Shown: positions 45,870 through 55,535, numbered from the stretch's first letter. The stretch is DNA of 64,000 bases from Stenotrophomonas sp. UBA2629 (GCA_002359895.1 DEOB01000002.1:62001-126000); one strand, 5' to 3'. The notes: generated from the sequence alone by a model not told the origin. Numbers and translations: made by a program.

Positions 45870-48800
45870 GCCACGACGATCTCCCACCCGGTGTGCAGCC
45901 CGACACCCCGGGTGCGCGACCGCCCCGCAGCTGGAGTGTGAGTGAGCGCCTGCGCGCGGCGGCAAACGACGATATCGCCCATCACGACCGCGACGGTAGC
46001 CCTGCGTATGCGGAACTGCATTGCCTGTCGGATTTTTCGTTCCTGCGTGGTGCATCCAGTGCGGAGGCCTTGTTCGAGCGTGCGCGCCATTGCGGCTATG
46101 ACGCATTGGCGATCACCGATGAATGCTCGTTGGCAGGCATCGTGCGCGGCTGGGAAGCAGCACATGCAACCGGAATCAAGTTGATTGTCGGTAGCGAATT
46201 CAAACTCAGTGACGGATTGAAGTTGGTGTTGTTGGTGGAAAATGCCGTGGGTTACACGCAGTTGTGCGGGCTCATCACCAAAGCACGGCGGGCGGCAACC
46301 AAAGGCGAGTACCGCTTGAGCCGCGTGGATGTGGAAGACATGTTGAAGGCGCAGGCGCTCGGCGTGTTCGCGCTGTGGTTGCCGGCAGCGGTACCGGATG
46401 CGGAAGAGGGCGCGTGGATGAAGCGTATCTTTGCCGGGCGTGCGTTTCTTGCTGTCTCCCTGCACCGCGAATGTGACGACGCTGCACGCTTGGCGCAGTT
46501 GCTGGCAGTGTCGCGGCAGCTGCAATTGCCGGCGCTGGCCAGTGGCAACGTGCACATGGCCACGCGTCGCGAGCGCGTTCTGCAGGACACCATTACCGCC
46601 ATCCGTCGCACCTTGCCGCTGGCGGAGGCCGGCGCACATCTGTTCCGTAACGGAGAGCATCACCTGCGTGCGCGGCGCACGCTCGGCAACATTTATCCGG
46701 CAGATCTGCTGCAGATTACCGTGCAGCTCGCTGCGCGTTGCAGTTTCGAGCTCAAGCGCGATCTTGCTTATAAGTATCCGGCCGAGCTGGTACCCGCCGG
46801 GCATACCCTGAGCAGCTACCTGCGTGAGTTGACGGAGGCGGGCATCGCCGAACGTTGGAATGACGATGATCCAATGCCGGCCAAGGTGCGTGCGGATATC
46901 GAGGAAGAACTGGCTCTGATTGCCGAGTTGGAATACGAGGCCTTCTTCCTCACCGTGCATGACATCGTGCGCTTTGCACGCTCGCGCAACATCCTGTGCC
47001 AGGGGCGGGGCTCTTCTGCCAATTCGGCGGTCTGCTATGCATTGGGTATCACCTCGGTCGATCCGGGCGAAAACAAGCTGTTGATCGCACGCTTCCTCTC
47101 CAAGGCGCGTAATGAGCCGCCGGATATCGATGTGGATTTCGAGCACGAACGTCGCGAGGAGGTGCTGCAGTACGTCTACAACAAGTACGGCCGGGCGCGC
47201 GCCGCATTGGCAGCAACGGTCATCCGTTATCGTGGCAAAAGCGCGGTGCGGGATGTGGCTAAAGCGTTTGGTCTGCCGCCGGACCAGATCAGCCTGCTGG
47301 CCAATTGCTACAGCTGGGGTAATGGCGAAACGCCGATGGAGCAGCGCATTGCCGAAGCGGGTTTTGATCTGCACAACCCTTTGATTGCGCGGGTGCTTGC
47401 GGTAACGGCGATGTTGGTGGACCACCCTCGACATCTGTCACAGCACGTGGGCGGTTTCGTCATCGCCGATGCGCCGCTGTCCACGGTGGTGCCGGTGGAA
47501 AACGCCGCCATGGCTGACCGCACCATCATCCAATGGGACAAGGACGATCTGGAAAGCATGGGTTTGCTCAAGGTCGATTGCCTGGCACTGGGCATGCTCA
47601 CCTGCCTGCGTAAGACGATGGATCTGGTGCGGCAGCATCGCGGACGTGATTTCGATTTGGCCAGCATTCCTTCAGAAGACCGGCCGACCTACGCCATGAT
47701 CCAACGCGCCGACACCATTGGTGTATTCCAGATTGAATCGCGCGCGCAGATGGCGATGTTGCCCCGGCTGCGGCCGGAGACGTTCTACGACCTGGTGATC
47801 GAGGTGGCGATCGTGCGGCCCGGGCCGATTCAGGGTGACATGGTGCACCCGTATCTGCGTCGCCGGCAGGGATTGGAGCCGGTGACCTATCCCTCTGACG
47901 GGGTGAAAGAAATTCTTGGCAAAACGCTGGGCATCCCCTTGTTCCAGGAGCAGGTGATGGAGTTGGTGATGCACGCCGGCTACAACGCTGATGAAGCCGA
48001 TCACCTGCGCCGCTCGATGGCCGCATGGCGGCGCGGCGGTGACATGGAAGTGCACCGCACGCGTATACGCGAAATGATGGAGGACAAAGACTATTCCTCC
48101 GAGTTCATCGACCAGATTTTCGAGCAGATAAAGGGCTTCGGTTCGTATGGTTTTCCGCAGAGCCATGCCGCCTCGTTCGCCAAATTGGTTTATGCCAGTT
48201 GCTGGTTGAAGCGGCATGAGCCTGCAGCGTTTGCCTGTGGTCTGCTTAACGCACAGCCGATGGGCTTCTATTCGGCCAGCCAGATCGTTCAGGACGCCCG
48301 TCGCGGTTGTGCCGAGCGCGCGCCGGTGGAGGTGCTGCCGGTGGATGTGATGCACAGCGATTGGGACAACCTGTTGGAGGGCGGGGGCAACTGGCACAGC
48401 GAAGCGGACCCCGGCGAGCAGCCCACGATTCGCCTGGGCCTGCGTCAGGTGGCCGGCCTTTCCCAAGCCGCAGCAAAGGCGTTGATGGATGCCCGCAGCC
48501 AACGCCGTTTCAGTAGCGTGGCCGATCTGTGCCTGCGCGCCGGGCTGGATGCAAAAGCACGTGAAGCCTTGGCCGAAGCCGGTGCGTTGGAATCGTTGGT
48601 CGGCCACCGCAATGCCGCCCGCTGGGCAGTGGCCGGTGTCGAAAAGCGGCGGCCGTTGTTGCCGGGCAGCCCGGATGAGCGCGAGGCGGAATTGATTGCG
48701 CCAGCAGCGGGCGAAGAAATCCTCTCCGACTACAACAGCACCGGCCTGACGCTGCGTCAGCACCCGATGGCGCTGCTGCGCGGGCAGATGGTGCAGCGTC

Positions 48801-49123
48801 GCATCATGGATCTGCAGACATTGCGTGCGCGCCCGCACGGCAGCGGCGCGCATGTGGCCGGGTTGGTGACGCAGCGGCAACGGCCCGGCACGGCCAAGGG
48901 CACCATCTTCGTCACGCTGGAAGACGAGCACGGCATGATCAACGTGATCGTCTGGCCGCATCTGGCATTGCGCCGCCGCCGTGCGTTGTTGGAATCGCGC
49001 CTGATGGCGGTACGTGGGCGATGGGAGCGCGTGGATGGCGTAGAGCACCTGATTGCCGGTGACCTTTACGACCTGAGTGAAATGCTGGGCGAACTGCAGG
49101 TGGCGTCGCGTGACTTCCATTGA
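45866..49123 (+). CDS. dnaE2: Error-prone DNA polymerase III alpha subunit DnaE2
   Basis: A 1085-residue C-family polymerase. The PHP domain begins [25 protein letters not shown]. The catalytic aspartates are in [16 protein letters not shown], and [17 protein letters not shown] and [22 protein letters not shown] are also typical. An OB domain near the C-terminus contains [25 protein letters not shown]. DnaE2 is the polymerase of the imu mutasome and is non-essential, unlike DnaE1. ATG 45866 overlaps the imuB stop. Confidence 0.96.
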   Translation: MSHDDLPPGVQPDTPGARPPRSWSVSERLRAAANDDIAHHDRDGSPAYAELHCLSDFSFLRGASSAEALFERARHCGYDALAITDECSLAGIVRGWEAAHATGIKLIVGSEFKLSDGLKLVLLVENAVGYTQLCGLITKARRAATKGEYRLSRVDVEDMLKAQALGVFALWLPAAVPDAEEGAWMKRIFAGRAFLAVSLHRECDDAARLAQLLAVSRQLQLPALASGNVHMATRRERVLQDTITAIRRTLPLAEAGAHLFRNGEHHLRARRTLGNIYPADLLQITVQLAARCSFELKRDLAYKYPAELVPAGHTLSSYLRELTEAGIAERWNDDDPMPAKVRADIEEELALIAELEYEAFFLTVHDIVRFARSRNILCQGRGSSANSAVCYALGITSVDPGENKLLIARFLSKARNEPPDIDVDFEHERREEVLQYVYNKYGRARAALAATVIRYRGKSAVRDVAKAFGLPPDQISLLANCYSWGNGETPMEQRIAEAGFDLHNPLIARVLAVTAMLVDHPRHLSQHVGGFVIADAPLSTVVPVENAAMADRTIIQWDKDDLESMGLLKVDCLALGMLTCLRKTMDLVRQHRGRDFDLASIPSEDRPTYAMIQRADTIGVFQIESRAQMAMLPRLRPETFYDLVIEVAIVRPGPIQGDMVHPYLRRRQGLEPVTYPSDGVKEILGKTLGIPLFQEQVMELVMHAGYNADEADHLRRSMAAWRRGGDMEVHRTRIREMMEDKDYSSEFIDQIFEQIKGFGSYGFPQSHAASFAKLVYASCWLKRHEPAAFACGLLNAQPMGFYSASQIVQDARRGCAERAPVEVLPVDVMHSDWDNLLEGGGNWHSEADPGEQPTIRLGLRQVAGLSQAAAKALMDARSQRRFSSVADLCLRAGLDAKAREALAEAGALESLVGHRNAARWAVAGVEKRRPLLPGSPDEREAELIAPAAGEEILSDYNSTGLTLRQHPMALLRGQMVQRRIMDLQTLRARPHGSGAHVAGLVTQRQRPGTAKGTIFVTLEDEHGMINVIVWPHLALRRRRALLESRLMAVRGRWERVDGVEHLIAGDLYDLSEMLGELQVASRDFH

Positions 49124-49237
49124 GCCATGTCAGCGCCGGACAAACCCATTGAGCGTGTACGCATTACAGAATTACTGGCTATTTGTGATGCGTCACTTTA
49201 ATGTGCGCGCATCCGTAATGATGGGGAATATAAATAC

Positions 49238-49528
49238 GTGACGCGTGACAAAAAGGGCGCCGCCGCGCCAGCAGCAGAATCCGCAGTCGAAGCACCACGC
49301 AAACGCGGTCGCCCCAAAATCTACAGCGAGCCCTTGACGCAGGCCGAGCGGGCGCGCCGCTACCGCGCCAAACGGGCCAATGATTTCAGCCCGCCCGATG
49401 AAATGCGTGACACCGCATTGATCGACGCATTGCGCTGGTGCATCAACAACCAGCACGAAGCGGTGGATCTTTATCTGGAAGAGCTGGTGCGTCGTTACCA
49501 CAGTAAAGGCGCTGAGGCGTTGAAGTAA
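49238..49528 (+). CDS. Small basic protein with an AT-hook-like motif
   Basis: A 96-residue protein beginning at GTG 49238 after a GGGGA site. The N-terminal third is low-complexity and contains RKRGRPK, which matches the AT-hook core (RGRP flanked by basic residues). A basic helix follows (TQAERARRYRAKRAND) and then an acidic C-terminal helix region (ALIDALRWCINNQHEAVDLYLEELVRRYH). It could bind AT-rich or minor-groove DNA. The function is unknown. Upstream are GTGATGCGTCAC at 49185-49196 and the similar GTGACGCGTGAC over its own start. Confidence 0.65.
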   Translation: MTRDKKGAAAPAAESAVEAPRKRGRPKIYSEPLTQAERARRYRAKRANDFSPPDEMRDTALIDALRWCINNQHEAVDLYLEELVRRYHSKGAEALK

Positions 49529-49631
49529 CACGCGAGGCAGGGAAGCCCGCCAGTGAAGCTGATTTGACCCTGCGCGCATTCAAGAGCAAGCTCGTCTGAC
49601 ACGTTGTTGTCTCCACCAATCAGGAGGATTC

Positions 49632-49961
49632 ATGACTGTCGCATCTACTCTTCCCGCCTCGGGCAGCAAGCAACCGCCTTCCAGGCTCTGGCGCGTGTTC
49701 TGGTTGCAGGGCGTGATTCCCAGCAACATTCTGTGGGCCATTGCGTTGTGGGCGTTGTCGCAGGGCAAGACCCCGCTGATGCTGGCAATGTTTGCCGCGC
49801 TGTTGCTTTACACCGGCTGGATCATCCCGGCGGTGTGGCGCGCAGCACCCACCGCACGCACCCCAAACCTGGGCGTGGCCGCACGCGGCCTCACCGTGGC
49901 TTGGGGGCTGAACACCGTATTGGTGGTGTTCTTCCTGACTCTGCAGCTGGTGGCTCAGTAA
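49632..49961 (+). CDS. Small inner-membrane protein of unknown function
   Basis: A 109-residue protein with three or four hydrophobic segments (NILWAIALWALS, LMLAMFAALLLYTGWIIPAVW, GLTVAWGLNTVLVVFFLTLQLV) and a short polar N-terminus. ATG 49632 follows AGGAGG. I recognise no family motif. Its stop overlaps the 3' end of the convergent gene by seven bases. Confidence 0.7.
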   Translation: MTVASTLPASGSKQPPSRLWRVFWLQGVIPSNILWAIALWALSQGKTPLMLAMFAALLLYTGWIIPAVWRAAPTARTPNLGVAARGLTVAWGLNTVLVVFFLTLQLVAQ

Positions 49962-50359
49962 AACTGGACGGGGTTGCCGTCACGGTCGAAGGCGGCAAAG
50001 CGGCTGATCTGGCCGTCGTTGATCGCATTGACCATCAATTGCAGTGGCTGGGCGGCTTCATCGCTGGACGGGGCAAAGCCGGCACGGCCATCCATCGCGG
50101 CGACAAACAGCACATCCCACGCCATGCCCGTGTTGGCGGATTCGGCAGCCAGGCCGGCGAAGGACTCCACCTCGTGAGGGGCCTTGTCCACGCACAGCAC
50201 CGGGCTCAATGTGCCGCCCTGGCCGCTGGCGTGGCGGTCGTGCTGGTCGGCGGTGGGGGATTCGGGAAGGTCGGCGCGGGCGAATACAAACAGCAGGCGC
50301 TGCGGCTCGGCTTGTTGTCCTGCCGCGTGCAGAAGTCCGTCAAAATCATTCAGCATCAT
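49955..50359 (-). CDS. Conserved protein of the type often annotated as ribonucleotide reductase alpha-like
   Basis: A 134-residue soluble protein starting MMLNDFDGLLHAAGQQAEPQRLLFVFARADLPE and ending IADGQ-like INDGQISRFAAFDRDGNPVQFY. Related short proteins in proteobacteria are sometimes labelled ribonucleotide reductase subunit alpha, but no reductase active-site residues are present and the name should not be trusted. The start is uncertain: the tandem ATGs at 50359 or a GTG at 50371. It is divergent from the moa operon. Confidence 0.65.
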   Translation of the reverse strand: MMLNDFDGLLHAAGQQAEPQRLLFVFARADLPESPTADQHDRHASGQGGTLSPVLCVDKAPHEVESFAGLAAESANTGMAWDVLFVAAMDGRAGFAPSSDEAAQPLQLMVNAINDGQISRFAAFDRDGNPVQFY

Positions 50360-50432
50360 TGTGACTGTCACATGGAGTAGGCACCGGAGCGGGCATGCTG
50401 CCACAACGGGGGGGATGCTGGCAGGGCAGGCA

Positions 50433-50446
50433 TTGATTTAAGTCAT
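50433..50446 (+). promoter_or_regulatory. FNR/Anr-like box upstream of moaA
   Basis: TTGATTTAAGTCAT resembles TTGAT-N4-ATCAA with a perfect left half and a three-of-five right half. It lies 107 bases before moaA. An oxygen-responsive promoter would fit a molybdenum-cofactor operon feeding nitrate reductase. Confidence 0.45.
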
Positions 50447-50552
50447 GTCGTCGTTTCGTTGTCCCCCGTAGGCTGGCGCTCAATCAATGTGGCGAGAGAA
50501 ATGTCGGGTGGTGGGGGATCGTGTAAACGTGGAGTCACAAGGTGGAACAGCC

Positions 50553-51533
50553 ATGAGCCAACTCACCGATGGCTTCGGCCGCAGCTTTCCTTACCTGCGG
50601 TTGTCGCTTACCGAGGCCTGCAACTTCAGTTGCAGCTACTGCCTGCCCAATGGTTATCAAGCCGATGGACGCCCGCAGTTCATGTCCGTGGCCGAAATCG
50701 AGCGCCTGGTGCGCGCCTTTGCCACCTTGGGCATGCACAAGATCCGGCTGACCGGCGGCGAGCCCAGCCTGCGCAAGGACCTGGACCAGATCATCGAAAC
50801 CGTGGCGCGCGTGCCCGGCATCCGCAAGGTAGCCATCACCACCAACGGTTGCCTGCTGCCGCGCCGTCTGCCGGGCTGGCACCGGGCCGGGTTGACCGCA
50901 CTGAACGTCAGCATGGACAGCCTGCGCCGCGAGCGTTTCCACGCCATTACCGGCCACGACCGCTTGCCGGAGGTGCTGGAAGGCATCGCCCTGGCGCAGC
51001 AGCTGGGGCTGCAGTCGGTCAAGCTCAATGCGGTGTTGCTGCGTGACCGCAACGATGATGAGCTGCCGGACTGGATGGAGTTCCTGCGCGAGCGGCCGCT
51101 GAGCGTGCGCTTCATCGAGCTGATGCGTACCGGCGACAACCGCGAGTATTTCGAGCGCCACCATCTGGATGCCGACGTGGTGATCGCGCAGCTGCAGGCG
51201 GCGGGTTGGCACCAGCGCCCACGCGCGGCCGACGCGGGCCCGGCGCGCGAGTTCACGCACCCGGACTACCGGGGCAGCTTCGGCATTATTGCCCCGTATT
51301 CAAAGGATTTCTGCAAAGGCTGCAATCGCCTGCGGGTTACCGCAAAAGGCGATCTGCGGCTATGTCTGTTTGGTGACTTCGGCGTGGCCCTGCGGCCGCT
51401 GCTGCAGTCCGATGATGACCATGACGCGCTGTTGGCGCGCATCACCACCCAGCTCGGCCTCAAGGCAGCCGGTCACGGATTGCACCAGGGTTTGACCGGG
51501 CTCACGCCGCATCTGGCTTCAATTGGGGGATGA
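50553..51533 (+). CDS. moaA: GTP 3',8-cyclase (molybdenum cofactor synthesis)
   Basis: A 326-residue radical-SAM enzyme that, with MoaC, makes cyclic pyranopterin monophosphate from GTP. The SAM cluster cysteines are CNFSCSYC near residue 25. The second cluster is in CKGCNRLRVTAKGDLRLC. ATG 50553 follows GGTGGA, and a 22-codon in-frame upstream extension was rejected. It opens the operon moaA-moaCB-moeA-moaD-moaE-mobA. Confidence 0.95.
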   Translation: MSQLTDGFGRSFPYLRLSLTEACNFSCSYCLPNGYQADGRPQFMSVAEIERLVRAFATLGMHKIRLTGGEPSLRKDLDQIIETVARVPGIRKVAITTNGCLLPRRLPGWHRAGLTALNVSMDSLRRERFHAITGHDRLPEVLEGIALAQQLGLQSVKLNAVLLRDRNDDELPDWMEFLRERPLSVRFIELMRTGDNREYFERHHLDADVVIAQLQAAGWHQRPRAADAGPAREFTHPDYRGSFGIIAPYSKDFCKGCNRLRVTAKGDLRLCLFGDFGVALRPLLQSDDDHDALLARITTQLGLKAAGHGLHQGLTGLTPHLASIGG

Positions 51534-51540
51534 AAAAGTA

Positions 51541-52554
51541 ATGAGTGGTGAGATGAACGCGGCCTTCCATATGGCCGATGTCCGTAACAAACGCGTTACC
51601 CGCCGCCGCGCGGTGGCCGTGGGCGAACTGCTGGCCGGGCCGGTTGCGTATCCGTTGATTGTCGAGCGCCGCCTGCCCAAGGGTGACGCGCTGGTGATGG
51701 CGGAAATCGCCGGGCTGCAGGGCGCCAAAATGGCCTCGGCACTGATGCCGCTGTGCCATCCGTTGCCGCTGGAGTTGGTGCATGTCTATTGCGCGCCGGT
51801 ACCCGAACGGCATGCCATCCGCGTCTGGTGCGAGTGCGCCAGCGAGGCGCGTACGGGCGTGGAAATGGAAGCACTGGCCGGCGTCAACGCGGCCCTGCTG
51901 ACACTCTACGACCTGAGCAAGCCGGTGGAGCCGGCGCTGGAAATCAGCGCCATCCGCCTGTTGTTCAAGGAAGGCGGCAAGAGTGGTTTGTGGCTGCATC
52001 CGCAAGGCATGGACGATGCCGAGCGTGAGCGCTTCCAGCCGCGTCCGCCACGTGGTCTGCAGGGCGCAGCATGTGCGGTGATCACGCTCAGCGATCGTGC
52101 CAGCAGCGGCGAGTATGCCGACGAATCTGGACCACGGTTGGTGCAGGGCCTGCAGGCCTTGGGCGGCAAGGTGGATGTTGTCGAGATGCTGCCCGATGGC
52201 ATTGAGCCTCTGGCTACGCGTCTGTATGCACTGGCCAATGACGGTGTGCGGCTTTGTCTGTGCACCGGCGGCACCGGCTTGGGGCCGCGCGATCTCACTC
52301 CGGAAGCGTTGCAGTCATTGGGTGGCCGCCGCGTGGATGGTTTGGCCGAAATGGTGCGCAGCCTGAGTGCCCAGCACACGCAGCAGGCATGGTTGAGCCG
52401 CGCCGAGGTGGTGCAACTGGGCGGCATGCTGGTGTTTGCCTTGCCCGGCAACCCGCGTGCGGCTACCCAATGTCTGGATATTCTGGCGCCCATCCTTGGC
52501 CACGCACTGGCAATGGTGGACGGTGGTGCTCACGGTCCAGGCAGCCACGCATGA
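51541..52554 (+). CDS. moaCB: MoaC-MoaB/MogA fusion protein
   Basis: A 337-residue fusion. Residues about 1-155 are MoaC, cyclic pyranopterin monophosphate synthase (RRAVAVGELL, KGDALVMAEIAGLQGAKMASALMPLCHPLPLE, GVEMEALAGVNAALLTLYDL). Residues about 175-337 are a MoaB/MogA molybdopterin adenylyltransferase domain (CAVITLSDRASSGEYADESGP, CTGGTGLGPRDLTPEA, LPGNPRAATQCLDILAPILGHAL). Early and late steps are thus joined in one chain. ATG 51541 follows the moaA stop by seven bases, and it overlaps moeA (ATGA). Confidence 0.93.
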   Translation: MSGEMNAAFHMADVRNKRVTRRRAVAVGELLAGPVAYPLIVERRLPKGDALVMAEIAGLQGAKMASALMPLCHPLPLELVHVYCAPVPERHAIRVWCECASEARTGVEMEALAGVNAALLTLYDLSKPVEPALEISAIRLLFKEGGKSGLWLHPQGMDDAERERFQPRPPRGLQGAACAVITLSDRASSGEYADESGPRLVQGLQALGGKVDVVEMLPDGIEPLATRLYALANDGVRLCLCTGGTGLGPRDLTPEALQSLGGRRVDGLAEMVRSLSAQHTQQAWLSRAEVVQLGGMLVFALPGNPRAATQCLDILAPILGHALAMVDGGAHGPGSHA

Positions 52555-53807
52555 TCAGCTACTCAGAAGCATTACAGCAGTTGTTGGCCGCTGCCGAGCC
52601 GTTGGCAGCGCAGGATGTGCCGGTCGAACAGGCCGAAGGCCGTGTGTTGGCGGCAGCGGTGACCAGCACGCAATCGTTGCCGCCTTTCGACAACTCTGCG
52701 ATGGATGGTTTTGCGCTGCACGCAGGTGGGCAGGTCATTGCCGCCGGCAGTACTTTTGATGTGCAGGGGTGGCAGGCTGCGGGCGATGTCGCGGTGGAGG
52801 GCGGGCAGGGCGCTTGGGAAATAATGACCGGCGCAAGCATGCCCAGCGGTCTGGACAGCGTAGTGCCGGTGGAGCAGGTCGAGGTTGTGGAAACACAGCA
52901 TGGCCGGCCGCTGCGTATCCGCTTGCGTGAGGATCTCAAGCCCGGCCAGCATGTGCGCTTGCGCGGCCAGGACGTGGAGGCGGGCGAGTTGGTGCTGGCT
53001 GCGGGCGTCACATTGGACATCAATGCGATGACGCTGCTGCATGCCATCGGCACGGTGCGTGTACAGGTGCAGGCACAGCCGAAAGCCGCGGTCATCGCCA
53101 CCGGCAAGGAATTGGTGAGTGATGTGGCGCAGTCGCTGGAATCGGGGCAGATCCGTGACAGCAATCGGCCCTACCTGGTCCGCAGACTGCAGGCCGCCGG
53201 TGCGGATGTGGTGTGGCAGGGCATGGTCGGCGATGACGTCGCTGCGTTTGATGCAGTGCTCGATACCGCACTGGCTGCCGGTGCCAAGGTGCTGATCAGC
53301 ACCGGCGCGGTGTCGCAGGGCCGTTACGATTTCATCCCCGATGCACTGCGCGCACGTGGCGCGCAGATCATTTTTCACAAGGTTGCCATCCGCCCCGGCA
53401 AGCCGTTGCTGTTCGCACGACTGCCCGACGGCGCTTTGTACTTCGGCCTGCCAGGCAATCCCATTTCTGCAGCGGTGGGCCAGCGTTTTTTTGTCGAGCC
53501 GGTGCTTCGGCGCATGTTGGGCTTGCCAGAAGAACCGGTACTGCAGCTGCCGCTGCAGGCCGATGTCCGCAAACCGCCGGGGTTGCGCATGCATGCGCGC
53601 GCGCGCGTGGAGCTGGATGCACACGGCCAGTTGTCGGTACGGGTACTTGCCGGCCAGGAATCTTTTCGCTTGAAGACCATGCTCAGCGCCAACGCGTGGG
53701 TGGTGCTGGAGGGCGAGGGCGGCTTTGCCGCCGCCGGCAGTCGCGTTCGCATACAGGGCTGGGGCCACCGCGACCCGGTGCAATTGGCGCTACAGGAGAC
53801 ACCATGA
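52551..53807 (+). CDS. moeA: Molybdopterin molybdenumtransferase
   Basis: A 418-residue enzyme that inserts molybdate into adenylated molybdopterin. Conserved parts: LPPFDNSAMDGFALH, EIMTGASMPSGLDSVVPVEQ, RLRGQDVEAGELVLAAG, KAAVIATGKELV, GQIRDSNRPYLVRRL, and RPGKPLLFARL...FGLPGNPISAAV. The usual SGGVSVGxxD loop reads STGAVSQGRYDF, a variant that keeps the serine and aspartate. It overlaps moaCB and moaD by four bases each. Confidence 0.94.
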   Translation: MISYSEALQQLLAAAEPLAAQDVPVEQAEGRVLAAAVTSTQSLPPFDNSAMDGFALHAGGQVIAAGSTFDVQGWQAAGDVAVEGGQGAWEIMTGASMPSGLDSVVPVEQVEVVETQHGRPLRIRLREDLKPGQHVRLRGQDVEAGELVLAAGVTLDINAMTLLHAIGTVRVQVQAQPKAAVIATGKELVSDVAQSLESGQIRDSNRPYLVRRLQAAGADVVWQGMVGDDVAAFDAVLDTALAAGAKVLISTGAVSQGRYDFIPDALRARGAQIIFHKVAIRPGKPLLFARLPDGALYFGLPGNPISAAVGQRFFVEPVLRRMLGLPEEPVLQLPLQADVRKPPGLRMHARARVELDAHGQLSVRVLAGQESFRLKTMLSANAWVVLEGEGGFAAAGSRVRIQGWGHRDPVQLALQETP

Positions 53808-54064
53808 GACAGATACACGTTCAATTGTTTGGCGCCTTCTCGGAGCTGGACCCCACGCGCGAAATAGCCGTGCAGACCAGTGGCGATAACGTTGCCGATC
53901 TGCGCAGTGCATTGCGCGATTTGCTTGCGCAGCGCTGGCCGCAGTTCCGCGCCGGCCTGCTGGATCACTCGGCCTTTGCCGATGAGCACCGTGTGCTGCG
54001 CGACAACGAACGCCTTCCCGATGATGGCCGTGTCGCGATCCTGCCGCCGGTCAGTGGAGGTTGA
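53804..54064 (+). CDS. moaD: Molybdopterin synthase small subunit, sulfur carrier
   Basis: An 86-residue ubiquitin-like protein (MRQIHVQLFGAFSELDPTREIAVQTS) ending PPVSGG, the C-terminal Gly-Gly that carries the thiocarboxylate. It is overlapped by moeA and followed by moaE after one base. Confidence 0.92.
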   Translation: MRQIHVQLFGAFSELDPTREIAVQTSGDNVADLRSALRDLLAQRWPQFRAGLLDHSAFADEHRVLRDNERLPDDGRVAILPPVSGG

Positions 54065-54065
54065 G

Positions 54066-54572
54066 ATGAGTACACGCAACGGCTGGAAAGTAGTGGACCG
54101 TGCGGTCGCAGCGATCGATCCGTCCGAAGGCATCGATTTTGTCTCTGACCCCGGTTTTGGCGGCATAGATGTATTCATCGGAAAAGTACGCGACCTCAAC
54201 CAAGGCCGGCCGGTGCTCGGCATCACTTACGACCTCTTCCAGCCCCTGGTGCTCAACGAGTTCGAGCGCATGGTGGCCGAAGTGGAAGCGCAGTTTGGCC
54301 CGCGTATAAAGCTCTATGTCGCGCACGCCAAGGGGCGCCTGGGCGTAGGCGATGTTGCCTTGGTGGTGGCCGCCGGCACGCCGCACCGCGACGAAGCTTT
54401 CCGTGCCTGCCGGCAGTTGATCGAGGAAGTGAAGCACCGCTCGCCCATCTGGAAGCAGGAACATTACCAGGACGGTGACAGCGAATGGAGCGAAGGTTGT
54501 GCGCTCTGCCATCACGAGCCCGAGGTCGCAGACCAGTCGCACACGCATGATCAGGTCCACGCCCATCGCTGA
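54066..54572 (+). CDS. moaE: Molybdopterin synthase large subunit
   Basis: A 168-residue catalytic subunit. The conserved elements are GGIDVFIGKVRDLNQGRPVLGITYD, LYVAHAKGRLGVGDVALVVAAGTPHRDEAFRACRQLIEEVKHRSPIWKQE (catalytic lysines), and SEWSEGC. It then has an extra tail rich in histidine and acidic residues (CHHEPEVADQSHTHDQVHAHR), about 20 residues not needed for the fold and possibly metal-binding. It forms the heterotetramer with MoaD. Confidence 0.94.
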   Translation: MSTRNGWKVVDRAVAAIDPSEGIDFVSDPGFGGIDVFIGKVRDLNQGRPVLGITYDLFQPLVLNEFERMVAEVEAQFGPRIKLYVAHAKGRLGVGDVALVVAAGTPHRDEAFRACRQLIEEVKHRSPIWKQEHYQDGDSEWSEGCALCHHEPEVADQSHTHDQVHAHR

Positions 54573-54579
54573 ATCAGCG

Positions 54580-55116
54580 ATGGCGGGCATCGTGCTCGCC
54601 GGTGGCCTGTCTTCGCGGATGGGCAGTGACAAGGCGTTGCTGCCTTGGCAGGGCAAGACACTACTCGCGCACATGCATGCTTTGTTGGAGCAGGCGGGCG
54701 CCAAGCCGATAAAAGTAAGTGGCGCGTATCCCGCGTTCGATGGGGTGCCGGACCAGGTTGAACGTTGCGGGCCGCTCGGCGGCTTGTTCAGCGTAATCAG
54801 TACGTTGCCGGATGGGCCGGCCTGGGTGGTGCCGGTGGACATGCCGCGGCTGGAGGTGGCGATGCTGCAGCAGCTGCGCGATGCCGCACCGGCGGGCTGC
54901 GTGATCTTCGCCGGGCAGCCGCTGCCGATGCGGTTGAATATCGATGACGCTTGCCGCAAGCTGCTGCAGGCAATGGTTCAGAATCGGGACAGTCCCAAGT
55001 CCCTGCAGGCGCTGCAGCGGCAGCTGGGCGTCCTTGAACTGCCTGTACCGGCTCCAATCGCGTCGTGCCTGGTCAACTGCAATACCCCCACGCAATGGGA
55101 GGAACTTGCATCATGA
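54580..55116 (+). CDS. mobA: Molybdenum cofactor guanylyltransferase-like protein
   Basis: A 178-residue nucleotidyltransferase. The nucleotide motif LAGGLSSRMGSDKALLPWQGKTLL lies at the N-terminus, with CGPLGGLFSVI and VPVDMPRLEVAML (metal-binding Asp). It would attach GMP to make the bis-MGD form needed by NarG. ATG 54580 gives MAGIVLAGG. An ATG at 54547 inside moaE is an alternative, and neither has a clear ribosome-binding site. Confidence 0.9.
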   Translation: MAGIVLAGGLSSRMGSDKALLPWQGKTLLAHMHALLEQAGAKPIKVSGAYPAFDGVPDQVERCGPLGGLFSVISTLPDGPAWVVPVDMPRLEVAMLQQLRDAAPAGCVIFAGQPLPMRLNIDDACRKLLQAMVQNRDSPKSLQALQRQLGVLELPVPAPIASCLVNCNTPTQWEELAS

Positions 55117-55484
55117 AAATCCAGTTGCAGCAGCAATCGGTACGCCTGCGGCTTGATGAGCGCGAGCTGGCGCAACTGCTGTCCGGCGAAACCCTCCATA
55201 CCACCACGCAATTTGGCGGCATCGGCCACTGGTCGATGGCGCTGCACCTGCATGAAGAAGTTCACGCCGGCATCGCCGCAGAGGGGGAGGCTGTGTCCAT
55301 CGGCCTGCCGCGCATCCCGGTGCTTGCGCTGGCCGAGCGGCTGCCGTGCCGTGACGGCTTGGCCTGGGATGTGGTCAGCCAAGGGGTCGCCATGCAGCTG
55401 AAGTTCGATGTGGACGTACGCGACAGCGTGCGTGAGCGCTACCCGAAGCGGCGGGATGACACCTCCGTCACGTCATCGGTTTGA
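55113..55484 (+). CDS. Uncharacterised protein at the end of the molybdenum-cofactor operon
   Basis: A 123-residue soluble protein (MKIQLQQQSVRLRLDERELAQLLSGETLHTTTQFGG) with predominantly beta-type sequence and a polar C-terminus (RERYPKRRDDTSVTSSV). It overlaps mobA by four bases, so it is almost certainly translated with it. That suggests a link to cofactor synthesis or nitrate respiration, but no motif supports a function. Confidence 0.75.
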   Translation: MKIQLQQQSVRLRLDERELAQLLSGETLHTTTQFGGIGHWSMALHLHEEVHAGIAAEGEAVSIGLPRIPVLALAERLPCRDGLAWDVVSQGVAMQLKFDVDVRDSVRERYPKRRDDTSVTSSV

Positions 55485-55517
55485 CATTTGTCAGGGGCAA
55501 CGTTCTAAAACAGTTCC

Positions 55518-55535
55518 GTTTGATCGAAATCAAAC
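55518..55535 (+). promoter_or_regulatory. FNR/Anr box of the narK-narGHJI operon
   Basis: GTTTGATCGAAATCAAAC is a perfect palindrome containing the exact TTGAT-N4-ATCAA consensus. A -10-like CTTAAT at 55556-55561 places the transcription start near 55568, about 41 bases from the box centre, the geometry of FNR-activated class II promoters. narK starts about 60 bases further on. Confidence 0.85.
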
